A DNA stretch of 64,000 nucleotides, from positions 21,407,201 to 21,471,200 of the forward strand of contig OX463835.1 in assembly GCA_949825045.1 (NCBI GenBank), read 5' to 3'. Each line of letters begins with the position of its first letter. Position 1 is the first letter of the stretch. Shown here piece by piece: positions 31,338 to 43,599 of this stretch. The notes beneath the pieces are model-generated. The model searched no databases. It was given only the letters and a program-made list of their open reading frames with translations, and was not told the origin of the DNA. Both the position numbers and the translations under genes were made by a program. Source of the stretch: Argyresthia goedartella. Taxonomy: Eukaryota > Arthropoda > Insecta > Lepidoptera > Argyresthiidae.

Positions 31338-32699
31338 ATGGAAAACATTACTCGTGTACCAATGGAGATGTTGAAGATCATCCCGGTATTTGAGGGTGAT
31401 TCTAGACAATTACCTCTGTTTATTAAGAAATGCGAGTATATTCTACAAACACATCGAGGTAACGACGCTCAAAATGAGTACCTATTCCACGTAATAACGA
31501 GTAGATTAGCGGGGGAAGCAGCGAATCTTGTCGGTGAAACTGACCAGATTACTACCTGGACTGAGCTAAGATCACTACATAGACATTTTGGGGACCCACG
31601 GTCCGAAGAGTGCTTGTCAATGGAGCTTGAATCAGTTAAGAGTACTAGGAACGAAAGTTATCTAGAACTTTGTCATAGAATTCAGCAACTAAAAAGTATT
31701 CTATTTGCGAAAATTAACGAAAGTATAAATAATAATAATAATAATAATACCTTGGACACTATTTACACACATTGATCTATCCCCAAACTAGGATTCCCTG
31801 TATCTTGGGTACTAGACAACGATACACATACTTATATAGATAAATATTATACTTAGATAGATAAACAACCATGACTAGGGTACAAACATCCGTTCTCATG
31901 AAACAAATATTTGCCCCCACCAGGAATCGAACCCGGGACCCTTGGCTTCGCAGGCAGGGTCACTGCCGTCTCGGCTATTCGGGTCGTCGCGTGATATGAC
32001 GTGAATGTGCGACTGGCAAAACAACAAATTTATAATAATACTACATTGAATGTTTTAGTATACAATTTGCCAGCTTACATGGTCAGGTTAGTACGATTGC
32101 GTAAAGTTAACAACTTGGAGGATGCCCTAAAAATTGTTCTGGAGGAACAGAATTTCCAAACTGTTTATAACTCAAAGAATAACACTCGCAGTACGTACTC
32201 TCAAAACCAAAGTCCTCACTTCAAGAACAGGAACTATAATGGCCCACCAAGGTACAACAACCCACAACGATTACCAAGTGCACATGCACCAAATAACGCT
32301 AGGTTTCCTTCCGAATTAGGAACACCGCGCAGTTCTTTCCAATCTCGTTTTAACAAAAATAGCAGAGCGAGTAATAATACGAACAATTACGCAAGTCAAC
32401 CGAACAATAGCCAGTGGCAGCAAGGCACTAGGTCATATCAACAGCCTAGTCAGCATTGCACGGGCAATGCACCTCGCATGACGCAACCTTACTCACCACA
32501 TGTGGCACCGTCGACAGGTTCGAAGACTGACGTCACGATGCGCACAGCCAGCTCGAGGCGAGTGAATTATACTGATAACAGCCAGGAACCGATGAACTAT
32601 AGTAATTTGAATAATTATAACGAGGAAATTGAGCCCTCAGCGGCGGAGCAAATTGTTGAAAATGTTTTTCTTGCGGCCTCCCCAACATGGAAAGGCTAA
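31338..32699 (+). pseudogene. Gag of the older LTR element, split by a SINE
   Basis: The N-terminal part (31338 to about 31727) starts MENITRVPMEMLKIIPVFEG, then ITTWTELRSLHRHFGDPR, the capsid-like region. The frame runs into an (AAT)n tract and a SINE near 31727-31995. It resumes as NVRLAKQQIYNN...DALKIVLEEQNFQ and a Q/N/S/P-rich tail to 32699. The order matches the young element's Gag. Pol again follows in the -1 frame. Confidence 0.78.
31728..31995 (-). mobile_element. tRNA-derived SINE inserted in gag
   Basis: On the minus strand: GGGTCCCGGGTTCGATTCC, a B box at about 31923-31936, then GGTGGGGGCAAATATTTGTTTC and GTTTATCTATCTAAGTATAA. It ends in an ATT-rich tract (about 31728-31748). It is the same family as 18955-19180, in the opposite orientation. 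Target duplications are imperfect and could not be fixed. Confidence 0.75.
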
Positions 32700-35600
32700 C
32701 TTTAAATTTTAATAAAAGATTAAACCTGCCACATATTTATGTGCCGGAGCTACAAGCCGTTTTTATGATAGATACGGGCAGTACGAGGTCGTTCATTAGC
32801 CCGCGTTTAGCGGAGCGATTTTACAAAAACTATAAACGAAATTAACCTTTTGAAGTTTTTAGCACCCATGCGTCGAGTAGACATAACGAGGTCGCTACAA
32901 TTCCATTACCGAGTATTTTTCAATCACCGGAACACTACAAATTCTATATTTACAGCGTAGATGAAAGGTACGACGGGCTTATAGGGTTCGATCTAATACA
33001 GCTTTTAGGAGCCAGAATTGACGCGAGAGCTATGTCATTAATTACTAGGGATGCACAAATTCCTATAATTTATAAACCTCATAAGAGGGAAATGTACCAT
33101 TTGCCTCCCCGTAGTGAGTTACGGGTCAAACTTCCGGTAAATTTATTAGACGGAGAAGCTATCCTAGATAGTAAACAGTTTGGAGAAGGAATTCGAATGC
33201 CTGCTGCGATAGTGCGATGTGTGAAAGGGTACGCCTCCACGGTGATTCAGAATTATAGTGAAAATAATGGCACATTGATGGTTACAGCTCCATTCCAGGT
33301 AGAGCCCTATGATCAGTTAGAAAATATTAACGTGAATTATACTAACGATAGAGGAGGAACCGATAGACTGCTTACGGAAAATTTATCCAAGTTAAGATTA
33401 AACCACATGAATGAGGAAGAGGGAAGAATGATTGAAGATGTTTGCAAGGAATACAAGGATATTTTTTATTGCGAGGACATTCCATTAAGCTTTACGAATC
33501 AAGGGAAACATACTATTAGGACCAAGAATGAGGACCCCATAAATCTCAAAGCTCACAGGCTAGCCCCTTCACAAACAACTGAAATAAAAAAACAGGCAGA
33601 TAAAATGTTAAAAGACGACGTGATTACAGAATCCCATTCTCCTTGGAGTGCCCCAGTACATTTAGAGCCAAAAAAGATGGATGCTTCAGGTCAGAGAAGA
33701 TTTAACGACATTACTGTGGATGATAAATACCCCTTACCTAATATTAATGATTTATTCGACATGCTAGGAAAAAGTGTGTACTTCACTACACTTGATTTGG
33801 CCAGTGGGTATCACCAAATTGAAGTTTCAAAAGAGGATAGGGCTAAAACTGCATTTAGCATTCCGTTTGGGCACTACAAATTCAACAGAATGCCATTCGG
33901 ACTGAAAACAGCACCTGCAACATTCCAAAGAGCAATGGATAATGTACTTAGAGGCTTGCAGGGCCTACATTGCCTTATTTACTTGGATGACGTCATAACT
34001 TTCTCAAAAAGCCTAAAGAACATATAGCAAAACTAAAGGCAGTTTTCCAAAGATTTAGGAAAATAAATTTAAAAATACAGCTTGATAAATCCGACTTTTT
34101 GAGAAAAGAAGTATTGTATCTTGGTCATACAATAACTAGCGAGGGTTTAAAACCAAATGATGATAAAATTGAAGCCATCCTGAAATTTCCGATGCCAGAG
34201 ACAGTAACCCAAATTAAAAGCTTTTTGGGTTTATTTGGGTATTATAGGAAATTCATCAAAGATTTCGCTAAAATCACCAAGCCACTTACAGTATGTTTGA
34301 AGAAAGGGCGAAAGATAATAATGAATGAAGAATACAAGGAAGCTTTTGAAACTTGCAAGACACTTTTGACGAATGCACCAACATTTCAGTTTCCAGACTT
34401 CGACAAACCTTTTATCTTAACTACAGATGCATCAAATTTTGCAATTGGAGCGGTATTGTCCCAGGGCACCTTAGGGTCAGATTTAACCGTGGGCTATGCT
34501 AGCAAAAGTTTAAGTGCCACTGAGACACGACACAGCGTTATAGAAAAAAAACTGTTAGCCGTAATTTGGGCGGTAAAGCATTTCCGACCCTATTTGTATG
34601 GAAATAAATTTATTATTTATACAGACCATAGCTCTTGCTTGGCTATACTCACTCAAAGAACCTAACAGTAAACTCACGCGTTGGCGTTTGAGGTTACACG
34701 ATTTTGAAATTCGATACAAAAAAGGCAGTCAGAACACTAATGCTGACGCCTTATCAAGGATTAGAATTAATGCGACGAATGATGATATTGATGTGGATAA
34801 TGATAGTAAATGTGGATGATAATGACGAAAAGGTACAAGAAATCGTGAACGAATTAGAAAGGGATCTGAGAGGGGACAAGAATGAACTGGAAATAGAAAC
34901 AATAATTATTTCCGAATCAGAACAGGAAGAATTAGTAGAAGAAGTAGATTCAGATGATGGAGCTACAGCTCATTCTGTATCCAATAGGGAGCACGAAGGG
35001 ATCCCTATCCTGAAAGAGGCAATTGATACGAAACCAAGACAAATACTAGTCTACACCTGGTTTCTGAATAAATATACTGTCAAGGATATTTCATCAAAAA
35101 AACATCGTATATTCGAAGTACACATGCCAGTAAACAATGAACAGTTGGTGAAAGACTTAATGAAAGAATATGTTGATACTAAATTCAAATATCACATTTA
35201 TTTTGAGAACCCACAACTTCGGAAAACTTTTTCAGAAGTTTTTACGAAATTGTTCAAGAAAGGAACACTTCAGCAGCCTCATAGAATGCACAGAACGAGT
35301 AGTTAACTTGACAGATAATGAGAAAGACCAGTTGCTTATAATAAATAAATATCATGAAGGGAAAACATGTCACAGAGGAGGCATTAGGGAAACATCAACC
35401 AAACTTAAGAGAGATTATTGGTGGGCAAACATGAAAGAAACTGTAAGTGCAGTTATTAATGGATTTGAAGAGTGCAAAAAGATGAAATATGAAAGAAAAC
35501 CAATAAAACCACCAATTCAATTTACCCAAGATCAAAATACCCCCTTTCAAGAAGCCTTCATGGACCTTTTGTTCATCGAAGGCAATTATTATTTAACCAA

Positions 35601-36024
35601 TGTAGACGCCTTTAGTAAATTAGGGCAAGCCATCAATATACCAAATAGAAGTACTCCAGAAGTTGTAAGAGCGCTAATAAAGTATTTTAGTATGTACGGA
35701 TTACCTACAAAAATTAGTTGCGATTCAGGGGCAGAGTTTAATAATGACCTCATCAAGGAACTCCTAAATTTTTACAAGATCGACTTACACATTGGGACAC
35801 CTAACAATCCCACGTCAATGGCAATCGTTGAAAGGTTTCATTCAACGATTATAGAAATCTACCGATTAGCTAAATATAATAAAAAGGAATTTGACGCTGC
35901 AACGGTTATGACATATGCTATAATGGCATATAATAACACCATTCATACAGCAACAAGCTATACACCGTATGAGATAGGGTACAGCAAATTCTACCGTTTT
36001 ATAGATTTAAGAGAGGAATTATAA
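32700..36024 (+). pseudogene. Pol of the older LTR element, multiply broken
   Basis: Protease FMIDTGSTRSF is followed by a TAA at 32843-32845. The reverse transcriptase lacks about ten residues at the place where the young element has [10 protein letters not shown]; it reads DASGQRRFNDITVDDKYP. YLDD survives near 33980. Frameshifts fall near 34015, 34630, 34815 and 35280. RNase H (LTTDASNFAIGAVL) is recognisable. In the integrase the HHCC zinc motif has lost a cysteine (NGFEECKK against NECTICGQ), while the D, D, E positions (FMDLL, SCDSGAEF, IVERFHST) remain. The C-terminal end is missing: at 36024 the frame stops and env sequence follows immediately. Confidence 0.82.
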
Positions 36025-37317
36025 CCCCATTAGGATCACTAATTAAATGTATTTCAGGGAATTTAGATAATAATGATGCACTTAACTATAATAAGGAAAT
36101 AAGTAGTTTATATAAGGAACAACATTAAATACAGCGAAAGGTATCGTTAATGCAAAGAACTTTCGATAAAATGGTTAATATATCAGATGATATTAATTTT
36201 AACGTCAAATACTTAGGTTTAAGAACTACGCAAATAGAAAAACAATTACAAAATGAAACTAAACTTAATAATATTTGGTCTATCATGAATAGCCTTTACC
36301 AGATTCTAAATAACTTTCAAAACATGTTTAATATTATACAGGAAATAGAAACAGCAATCGCCTTCAGTAAACTGCATACACTCCATCAGTCTATTATTAA
36401 TTCTACCAAATTATTGAGTATTTTAACTAAAATTGAGCAGAACGATCGTATGATCTACGAAGTAAACGAGTATAATTTAATAAAAATAGAGCGTAACATT
36501 ATTTAAAAATCTTACATGAATAGGAATAACTTGGTATTTGTTATGGAAGTACCTTTAATCTAATATAATAAATAATCTAATATTATAAAATAATCCCTTT
36601 ACCTATTTCAATCCCGCAACCCAAACAACCCTTGCAATTATTCCAAAAATCCCGTACCTAATGGTGAATAGATTGAAGTTCAAACCTGTAACACACCACT
36701 GCGAGGAGATCGAAGACAGCAAGTTCCTATGCTCCGATGACAACCTGGCAGAGCACAACGAAGAAACTTGCATCGAACAAATAATGTTAATGAAAAACAA
36801 CTATAGCAGCTGTCATCAGGACTTCATTAACATCGAGAAACTGAAAATACAGAAGATTGTAAACGGCCATTGGATGCTGTATAGCAAAGATAACCAGATC
36901 ATTACAGAACACTGCGAGAAGGAGATTCATAAAATCAACATTCAAGGAACCTACATATTAACGCCTAATCAACACTGCAAGAGTTGTTGGAGAACTGTTC
37001 ATAAGCAGATTCCGTAAGTTCAGATTCCGTAAGTTCAACACAGCTTGACGAAAGGAAACAAGCAAGTAGACCTGCGAGACGTCGACTTCAGCAACATCCT
37101 GGAAATTTTACATAGTGCTAAATAAGGTGAAAGTGAAGATAGAGATGACCAGTTTACAGTGACGTACCAAATTAGTGTATGGAGTCTTTATATTTTTGTA
37201 GGATTTTGTATAATGGTTACTATCTGGAAATTTGAATTGTATACCTTATGCCTAAAACAAAATTCTCCGAAGCAAACTGCCTCACCTTCAGATAATTTTG
37301 CTCTTAGGGAGGGAGGA
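36025..37317 (+). pseudogene. Envelope remnant of the older LTR element, surface part deleted
   Basis: Sequence after 36024 reads LGSLIKCISGNLDNNDALN, the fusion-peptide-like start of the transmembrane part. The surface portion and its cleavage site are therefore gone together with the integrase end, in one deletion. Frames 36150-36506, 36661-37017 and 37159-37310 carry helical, cysteine-containing ectodomain and an anchor (WSLYIFVGFCIMVTIW, near 37180-37230). They are separated by stops and frameshifts. The gene cannot make a working protein. Confidence 0.75.
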
Positions 37318-37323
37318 GCACCA
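37310..37323 (+). promoter_or_regulatory. Polypurine tract of the older LTR element, fused to a foreign sequence
   Basis: AGGGAGGGAGGAG should be followed by the 3' LTR. Instead the reverse complement of a reverse transcriptase frame begins, with a few bases of overlap (CTCCC) at the join. Confidence 0.6.
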
Positions 37324-39266
37324 CATCTGAGATTTTCCGGATCCCCAAGCCACAGTGTATGATTGGAAGGGCGGATTGGGTCCAGCTTCGTTCATCGAGA
37401 TTCATGTTTAAAATTTTGGTTAATGTACTTTTGGTAATATCGTCTAAAAGGTTGAGAATGGGAGGGTATTTCCAAAGAGGAGAGCATCGAAGGAGGTATG
37501 TTAATTTGGGTTCAAAAAGGCAAAACCGTATGATAAACAGGGCCATGTGGGGACTTAGGTCAGTCAGTTTGATAGAATTTTGATTGAATTTAGAGATTTG
37601 TTCATCCACGAAGCTGGGGATCCCGTCCTCTAGAACGGGGGCCCCTAGGAGGCGAAGTGAGTCTTTGTCTAGAATTTTAATGTTAGGGGCAGCTGAGTTG
37701 AATTTAGAGATGATCTCAGTCTTTTCCGAGAGGGTAATATTATCGGATATGAACAATTCGCATTTCCAGAAATTGAAGTCTAGGCCTATTTTTTTTAATT
37801 CTGATGTTAGGTGTTCTAAATCTTGTAATACGTCTTCGACTTTGCCTCCTATGGTCCCGTCTTCTAGGTACCAAATGTTGAATTTGGAATTTAGGCTGGT
37901 AATGATCGGATGGATAGCCAAACTGAATATTGCCGGACCGAGTGGGTCGCCCTGCTGACAACCGACGGCAGAATTTATAAGATGGTCCATGAAGATTAAT
38001 TTTGAATGTTTACTGTAACATTGCCACATATAATTGTAGATAGATGGTGTATGCTCTTTAATTTGGGATAGCAGGGCGCCTCTGTCTACCGAATTGAAGG
38101 CGTTTTTCACGTCTACCTTCAGCAGCACGTCACCTCCTCCGTCAGCTAGGAAGGTGCGAGTCGCGTGCACAGCGGCCTCGCAGCCTCCCCTGCTACCGAA
38201 ACCCAGCTGTACCGGTTGTAGGGTAGTGCAATCATCTGGTAGGATATACCTACAGCAGATCTTTGACACTATGCGCGGATGGTATTGCCTACAGCGATGG
38301 GTCTGATACCCCTTCTTTATGAGGGCACACAGATTAACTCCGTAGAGCACGTCTGTTATGCCCTCGTGTACCTTTTCAGACAACATGAGGCTCGCCAGTT
38401 CAGCGATATCCGCCAGGAGAGTCTGCCCGACGTCCCCGACGGCTCCACAGATCAGGTCTTTGTGGTGTTGCGGGGTCATGCCGTCGAGGCCGCCTGCGGA
38501 ACCACTTCTGAAGGACATCACCGCAGATGCGACGTCGTCGGCTGTAGCCTGGGGAGTACGTTCAGAAGGGTTGGGGGGATCAGGGAGGTGCAGTGTTGGT
38601 GAAGGTGCTGGGTGCTTTGACTCCAGCGAGTGCAGAGTGTCCGGGGAGTCAGGGGCGACAGCATCGCTCGAGAAAAGAAGTTGAGCAGCTCCCTTTAAAT
38701 CCCCGTCACTTATTTTATTCTCTATTGTTTTCGTCATGTTAAATTTGGATCGAGATCTATTGTTGAGAATTTGGCCCAAAAAGGTTGGTGATTGGTTCTT
38801 GCAGTTGGTTTTAATTGATTGTGTAAGGGATCTGCTCTTGCTTCCATCCTTATCTACGTGCAAAGTCCGGTATGCGAAAGTAAGCAGCTGTTACCAACTG
38901 GGGCCATCATTGTTTAAGATGACCTGTCGTATGGAAAGGGACAGAGAGGTCGCCACGCATGTCCTGGCACCACGAGGGATTCTTTTAATTATTGGGCACA
39001 TTTTTAAGGCGTCCTAAGGTTGCCCAGAATGCGCCCGTTGACGGCTGTGTTCTGCTGCTATCATTGGGCGCATCTTGAGCGCCTTGGTTGCCCTGTGGTG
39101 CGAGGTAATGTTTTTTATGTGTTTTGGAATTGTGTATCTTTAGACCTCTCTGTCCTTTGAAAAGCCGCTGCTGTGTGCATTCCGGACACTGCACGAGATC
39201 TGAAAGTGATGTTTCGAAGGTCTGGCTGCAGACGGCACCTGCTGATGGCCCGGTTGCCTGCGACAT
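37318..39266 (-). pseudogene. REL-type reverse transcriptase with mutated catalytic box and several stops
   Basis: Starts at 39266 with MSQATGPSAGAVC, then the C2H2 finger QCPECTQQRLF...LKIHNSKTH. The frame passes a stop at about 38985 and another near 38893, then continues (LTFAYRTLHVDKDGSK) in the 519-residue frame to 37318. Motif A is LLKVDVKNAFNSVDR and motif B is GCQQGDPLGPAIFSLAI. Motif C reads YLEDGTIGG, where the first catalytic aspartate of YLDD has become glutamate. The last recognisable residues are LGIRKISDVV, just before the junction with the older LTR element. Confidence 0.78.
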
Positions 39267-39400
39267 CGACGTAGCACGAGCGAATAAGAAAGCTACAAAT
39301 ATATTATGGTACTACTGAAGAATAGAAAAAATATGTATATATAAATAAACAAACAAAAACTGTCCATCGCGTCGCTTAATCAGCTGTCACTTTCTTGAAC
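37318..39400 (-). mobile_element. Decayed relative of the REL-type non-LTR element, 3' half missing
   Basis: Minus-strand element homologous to 14912-17687, with the finger, linker and reverse transcriptase in the same order. It lacks everything after the thumb region, including the CCHC knuckle and endonuclease. Loss of the 3' half is unusual for target-primed elements, so a later deletion is likely. The 5' boundary beyond 39266 was not determined. Confidence 0.75.
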
Positions 39401-39823
39401 TGTTAACTGCAATCTGCGGGCTGTGGGATCTCTCCTGCAGGTGGAAATCACCTTCAAGCACTTCTTTTACGTTGAAATTTTGAGCGTGAGAAAAATAAAT
39501 AGGTGTCGGTCGAAATGTCACAACAAACTGGATATTGTGAAAATGGGTAAAAGTGTCAACAAGTCATCACATCAAAAACTACATATTCATAGAATAAAGC
39601 AGTTACAGATATCCACAGAAGATACAGAAAAAAAAGTAGAAGAAAAACTTAGCAATAAGAATAAAGAAACTAGCCCAAGAAAGAATAGAGACCTAGTAGA
39701 ATTACAAGTCAGTTAAAAATAAGAATAATAAGTACATTAATGAATGAAAGTATGTAATATAAATATATACATGATAAAGTGCAATGTGAGGAGTATAACT
39801 GTGTTGTGAAGGCGTGTATGTGA

Positions 39824-39828
<5 letters not shown>
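39401..39828. other. Stretch with no recognised gene
   Basis: A lysine-rich plus-strand frame (39423-39716) has no recognisable domain and is not supported as a gene. Confidence 0.3.

Positions 39829-39880
<52 letters not shown>
39829..39880 (+). repeat. (TG)n microsatellite
   Basis: About 26 TG units, uninterrupted. It abuts the 3' end of the minus-strand non-LTR element and may derive from its tail. Confidence 0.95.
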
Positions 39881-39883
<3 letters not shown>

Positions 39884-42535
39884 TCACTTGTTTCCCTTAT
39901 CATCTATCAACACATTCATGACATCCTGACGGAACTTGGCTTTAGAGGTTGAAAACGAACCTAAAGCGTTATTTTTTTTATTGAATTCAGAGGCAAAGCG
40001 AACCATGGTAGAATTTTGGGCGTAGTTGGTGTGAGCGATAGGGATGGAGAATTGCCTATTAGATGTATGGCGAGTACGATGTTTTGGAACATAAAAATAA
40101 AATTCGGATAGCGGCGTAGGAGAATCGAGACGACCAGATAGGATATCGTGGAGCACCATCATATCCAATAATTCTCTGCGATCTCCAAGGGTGGCGAGGT
40201 GATGATGCCGACAGGACTCCTCGTACGAGCGACACTGGATATGGGACCTAAAGTTTATGTGTTTCAAAAATTTTGGTTGAATACGCTCAATACGTTGGAT
40301 GTATGTAATATAGTTCGGAGCCCAAATACATGATGCATATTCCAAGATACTCCTAACATACGCACAATAAACCTGCTTTATGCATCCGAGGTCGCTGAAC
40401 GGTTTGCATATGCGAATGACAAAACCGAGACCTCGAAACGCGCGGCCCACGATGTTCTCAATGTGCATTTGAAATGTCAGTTTGCTATCGAGTATGACAC
40501 CCAAATCTCGGATCGAGTCGACGTGAGTGAGTGGTTGGTTATTAATATTGTAATTATATACAATAGGTTCTTACACGGTTATATACACATTTGCTCGAGT
40601 TTACAGAAATTCTGTTCTGTTTATAATATTCACTAAGGCGGTCGAGGTCGGATTGCAGCCTAGCACAATCAATATTACTGGTCACATCAAGGAAAATCTT
40701 TTTATCATTGTCATGTAACAAAAACCTACATTCACGAAATACTGTGTAAATGTCATAGAGATAGGCGTTATAGAAAAGAAGACTCAAATGAGAACACTGT
40801 GGCACCCCAGATGGTATGTTTATGAAGTTTGAATTATGTCCCCCAACAACCACAGCCTGCTGTCTATTATATACATACGCGGTGATCCACCTGAAGAGGT
40901 CACCGTGAATTCCCAAATGGAATAATTTGCGCAACAGGATGACGTGGGCCACGCGATCGAAAGCTTTCTCAAAATCTGTGTAGAACACGTCAACCTGTCT
41001 GCGTTTGTCCATCATGCTGAGTACGAAATTCAAAAATTCAATAAGATTACTAATAGCAGATCGACCCTTAAGGAACCCGTGTTGTTGTGGTGGGATTCCG
41101 CGCGAAACAATTGGGTAAATACAGTTATAGACGGCTTTCTCAAATACCTTACCAAATACATTGAGGATGGAAATTGGTCTATATTGTTCAATATTATTTT
41201 TAGTGCCCTTTTTATGGATCAGGAGGATATGCGCTTTCTTTCAAAAAGTCAGATACGAGCCTTCTATTGAATAGGATGCACAGAGGAAAACATAATCGTT
41301 TCGCGCACCGAACTATGAAATATGTTGGGACCTTGACACTGCCTGCACCACCATTGATAGCGAGCGACTTAAGTAATTTAAGTATAGAGTCAGGATGTAA
41401 CTGTAGTTATCGTCACAAAACGGTGGAGCCAAAGGTAGATAGGATGTTGCTGATTGACTGAAAACTGAGCTGAAAAAATCATTAATACCTTTACAAATGC
41501 TAGGGCCATCGGAATACTGCACACCATTGTAAACGAGTGATTGTGGGTAAGCCGAATTACGCCTACGTGCTTTTACGAACGACCATAATTGCTTAGGGTT
41601 AATTTTGATATTTGTTTGCATTGTTTCAATGTAACGTTTGAAACATTCATCTTGAAGTTCTTTCTGCCTTTTTCGCAGTAGTGAGAATTCCATGTAATCC
41701 AATGGCTTATTGTAAAGTTTCCACTTTTTGTGACATTTGGCTTTGACTCTGTTTATTTTAATAAGTGTCTCACTAAACAGGTAGGATGCAGTGTATGTTG
41801 CCTTCTGGTGTCCATAGGTATATGTTCACTGATTGCTTTATTAATAATAACATAAAAATTATCGATCGCATCATCAAGGGTACTCACATTGAGGCATCTG
41901 GACCAGTCGGATTCACCGAGTATATTACAGATTGCATCATAGTTGCCCTTATGAAAGCGGTACATAGGACAGTTTGCTTCAGTAAGAGGTTTAGATGTTT
42001 TGTCGTAGGCCAGTATTTCTAGAGATGGGTGGGCTAGATCTTTCTTAATGAGCGGGACGGGGGTACGTGAAACTTCGACTGCTACATTGCTAAAAACTAA
42101 GTCTAAGGTATGCTCGCTGCCATTGGTTATAGTGTTGAACTGATTAAGTTAAAGTACCTGAAATTCATCGAATAAATTAGTAGCTGCTTCTTGGACTGCT
42201 CTATGTTCCCTACGCAAATGTTCAATACTGGTGGGCAACCATCGCAAGCAACGCAAGTTAAAATCACCGGCGACAATGAAGCTTGAATCAGGGTATAAAG
42301 TTTTCACAGAGTTCACGGATGAAATTAAATTATTGATGTGGAGATGGAGAACCGAAGTGCGGCCACTTTTTTCGGGTAAATATGCAGGGCATACGTTTAA
42401 GTCCTTAGATGTACCACGAAGTGTCTCAGCGGGTATGGTAACCCATAGGTATTCTGTGTTAGACGTAGTCGATTCAGGACGCGCAACCGCGTTTAGAGTG
42501 AGACGTGCGATAACCAATACTCCGCCACCATCCAT
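39884..42535 (-). pseudogene. ORF2 of non-LTR element B, catalytic box lost
   Basis: The reverse transcriptase has VFYTDFEKAFDRVAH (motif A) and IPSGVPQCSHLSLLFYN (motif B, where the usual G of QG is C). Motif C reads LHDNDKKIF in place of YADD. The C-terminal frame begins MGVILDSKLTF and includes YVRSILEYASCIWAP, the usual ...ILEY...W.P segment after the thumb. The endonuclease linker frame contains INPKQLWSFVKARRR. At least five frame changes separate the pieces. The enzyme is dead. The 3' UTR is only a few bases before the (TG)n tract. Confidence 0.75.
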
Positions 42536-42545
42536 TCTACCCGTG
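39884..42545 (-). mobile_element. Degenerate jockey-type non-LTR element B (5' truncated in the endonuclease)
   Basis: Order on the minus strand: endonuclease from the GGG motif (DGGGVLVIARLTL, FIVAGDFNL; 42535-42149), linker (41965-41753, 41702-41313), reverse transcriptase (41033-40554) and C-terminus (40504-39884). It begins abruptly at about 42545, next to element A. Confidence 0.75.
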
Positions 42546-43290
42546 GCGTGTATCCCGAGGCGAGGTATTAAAATCTATATTTAGGGCATTATGAAAGATA
42601 CTCTCCGGTACAAGAGGGTCATCGGAGGTAACTACAGTGACATCGTAAGAAGATAGCACCAAATCCAGTACATTGTTGAAATGGTTTTGGGCGGAGCAAT
42701 ATTGATTCAGACCACAAAAATTGAAGGTTTCTATAAAATGTTTATTGAAGTTATTCGTAAAATTGTAGGGTCTGAGGAATGTGCCTTCTTCGGCCCATTT
42801 GATTTCGGGGCGATTCAAGTCTACCGCCACCATTAACTGGTCATCCGGATGACTCGCTATATTATCAGAGAGTTTATCTAAATAAGTTTCTAAAATTACT
42901 TTGTAATGTTCACCGTCCGGGATTTAAAAACAACATAAATTTAATCTGCTTGTGCTGCACGAGAGTTGACAATTCTTTATTAAAATTATGATCATACGTC
43001 TTCTTAACCACTCCGAAAACTGCTGTTCAGCACCACATTCAATGTACGTTTAACTAAAATAAGTACTCCCCCGCCATAACGTTGCCCTGTTCTAATATAA
43101 TCCCGATCAAGTCTAAATACGTTGAATCTATCGTCGGCAATTTCTGAGTCATATGTAGATACTCGGTAATAGCCACGTTTCAGTAATCATTATAATATCA
43201 TAATCTTCAGACAGTAAATTGTATAGACAAGTATGGGTTTTAGACCGTAAACCAGTTACATTTTATTATTATAGTTTAAGTAACACTATG
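42537..43290 (-). pseudogene. APE-type endonuclease of non-LTR element A
   Basis: Minus-strand sequence near 43240-43030 reads DIIMITETWL, then YDSEIADDRFNVFRLDRD and RYGGGVLI, the first half of an APE-type endonuclease. Frame 42833-42537 gives the second half (VAVDLNRPEIKW, VLDLVLSS). Because element B repeats the middle of the same domain right afterwards, the endonuclease is partly duplicated at this locus. Confidence 0.65.
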
Positions 43291-43599
43291 AGTGAGTCAA
43301 TTATTTATAATATTCTTAATTTTATATTTATCAATGGATAGGTAATAATAAGATATAGCATGTTGACTATTATTAAATATAAATACAGTGCGCGTACGAA
43401 TACATTATAAATTAACATATTGACAAGACTGAGAATTGCCACAACACATTGAATATCCCCTTTAAATTTAAAATTAATAGTTTCAATACACTTAATGATA
43501 TAAAAATAGTTAAAGGAATCTTTGTTAGATCCGACACGGAGGCGATTGGATTATTGGGGAAGTGCCCGTTATCCTCACAAAAACCTTGCCGTTATTTGA

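Larger units (their letters stand above)
30855..37318 (+). mobile_element. Older gypsy-group LTR element, degraded, with truncated env and no 3' LTR
   Basis: After a region with a TATA-like motif (TTTTAATATAAATAG, about 30883-30897) and AATAAA (about 30960), leader, gag, pol and a shortened env follow. The coding parts are clearly related to the young element but carry many breaks, an internal SINE and deletions. The element stops right after its purine tract, where another element begins, so its 3' LTR is missing. Confidence 0.8.

Noticed and set aside
39423..39716. 97-residue lysine-rich frame
   Set aside because: No domain, no splice or promoter support, and AT-rich sequence readily gives such composition.
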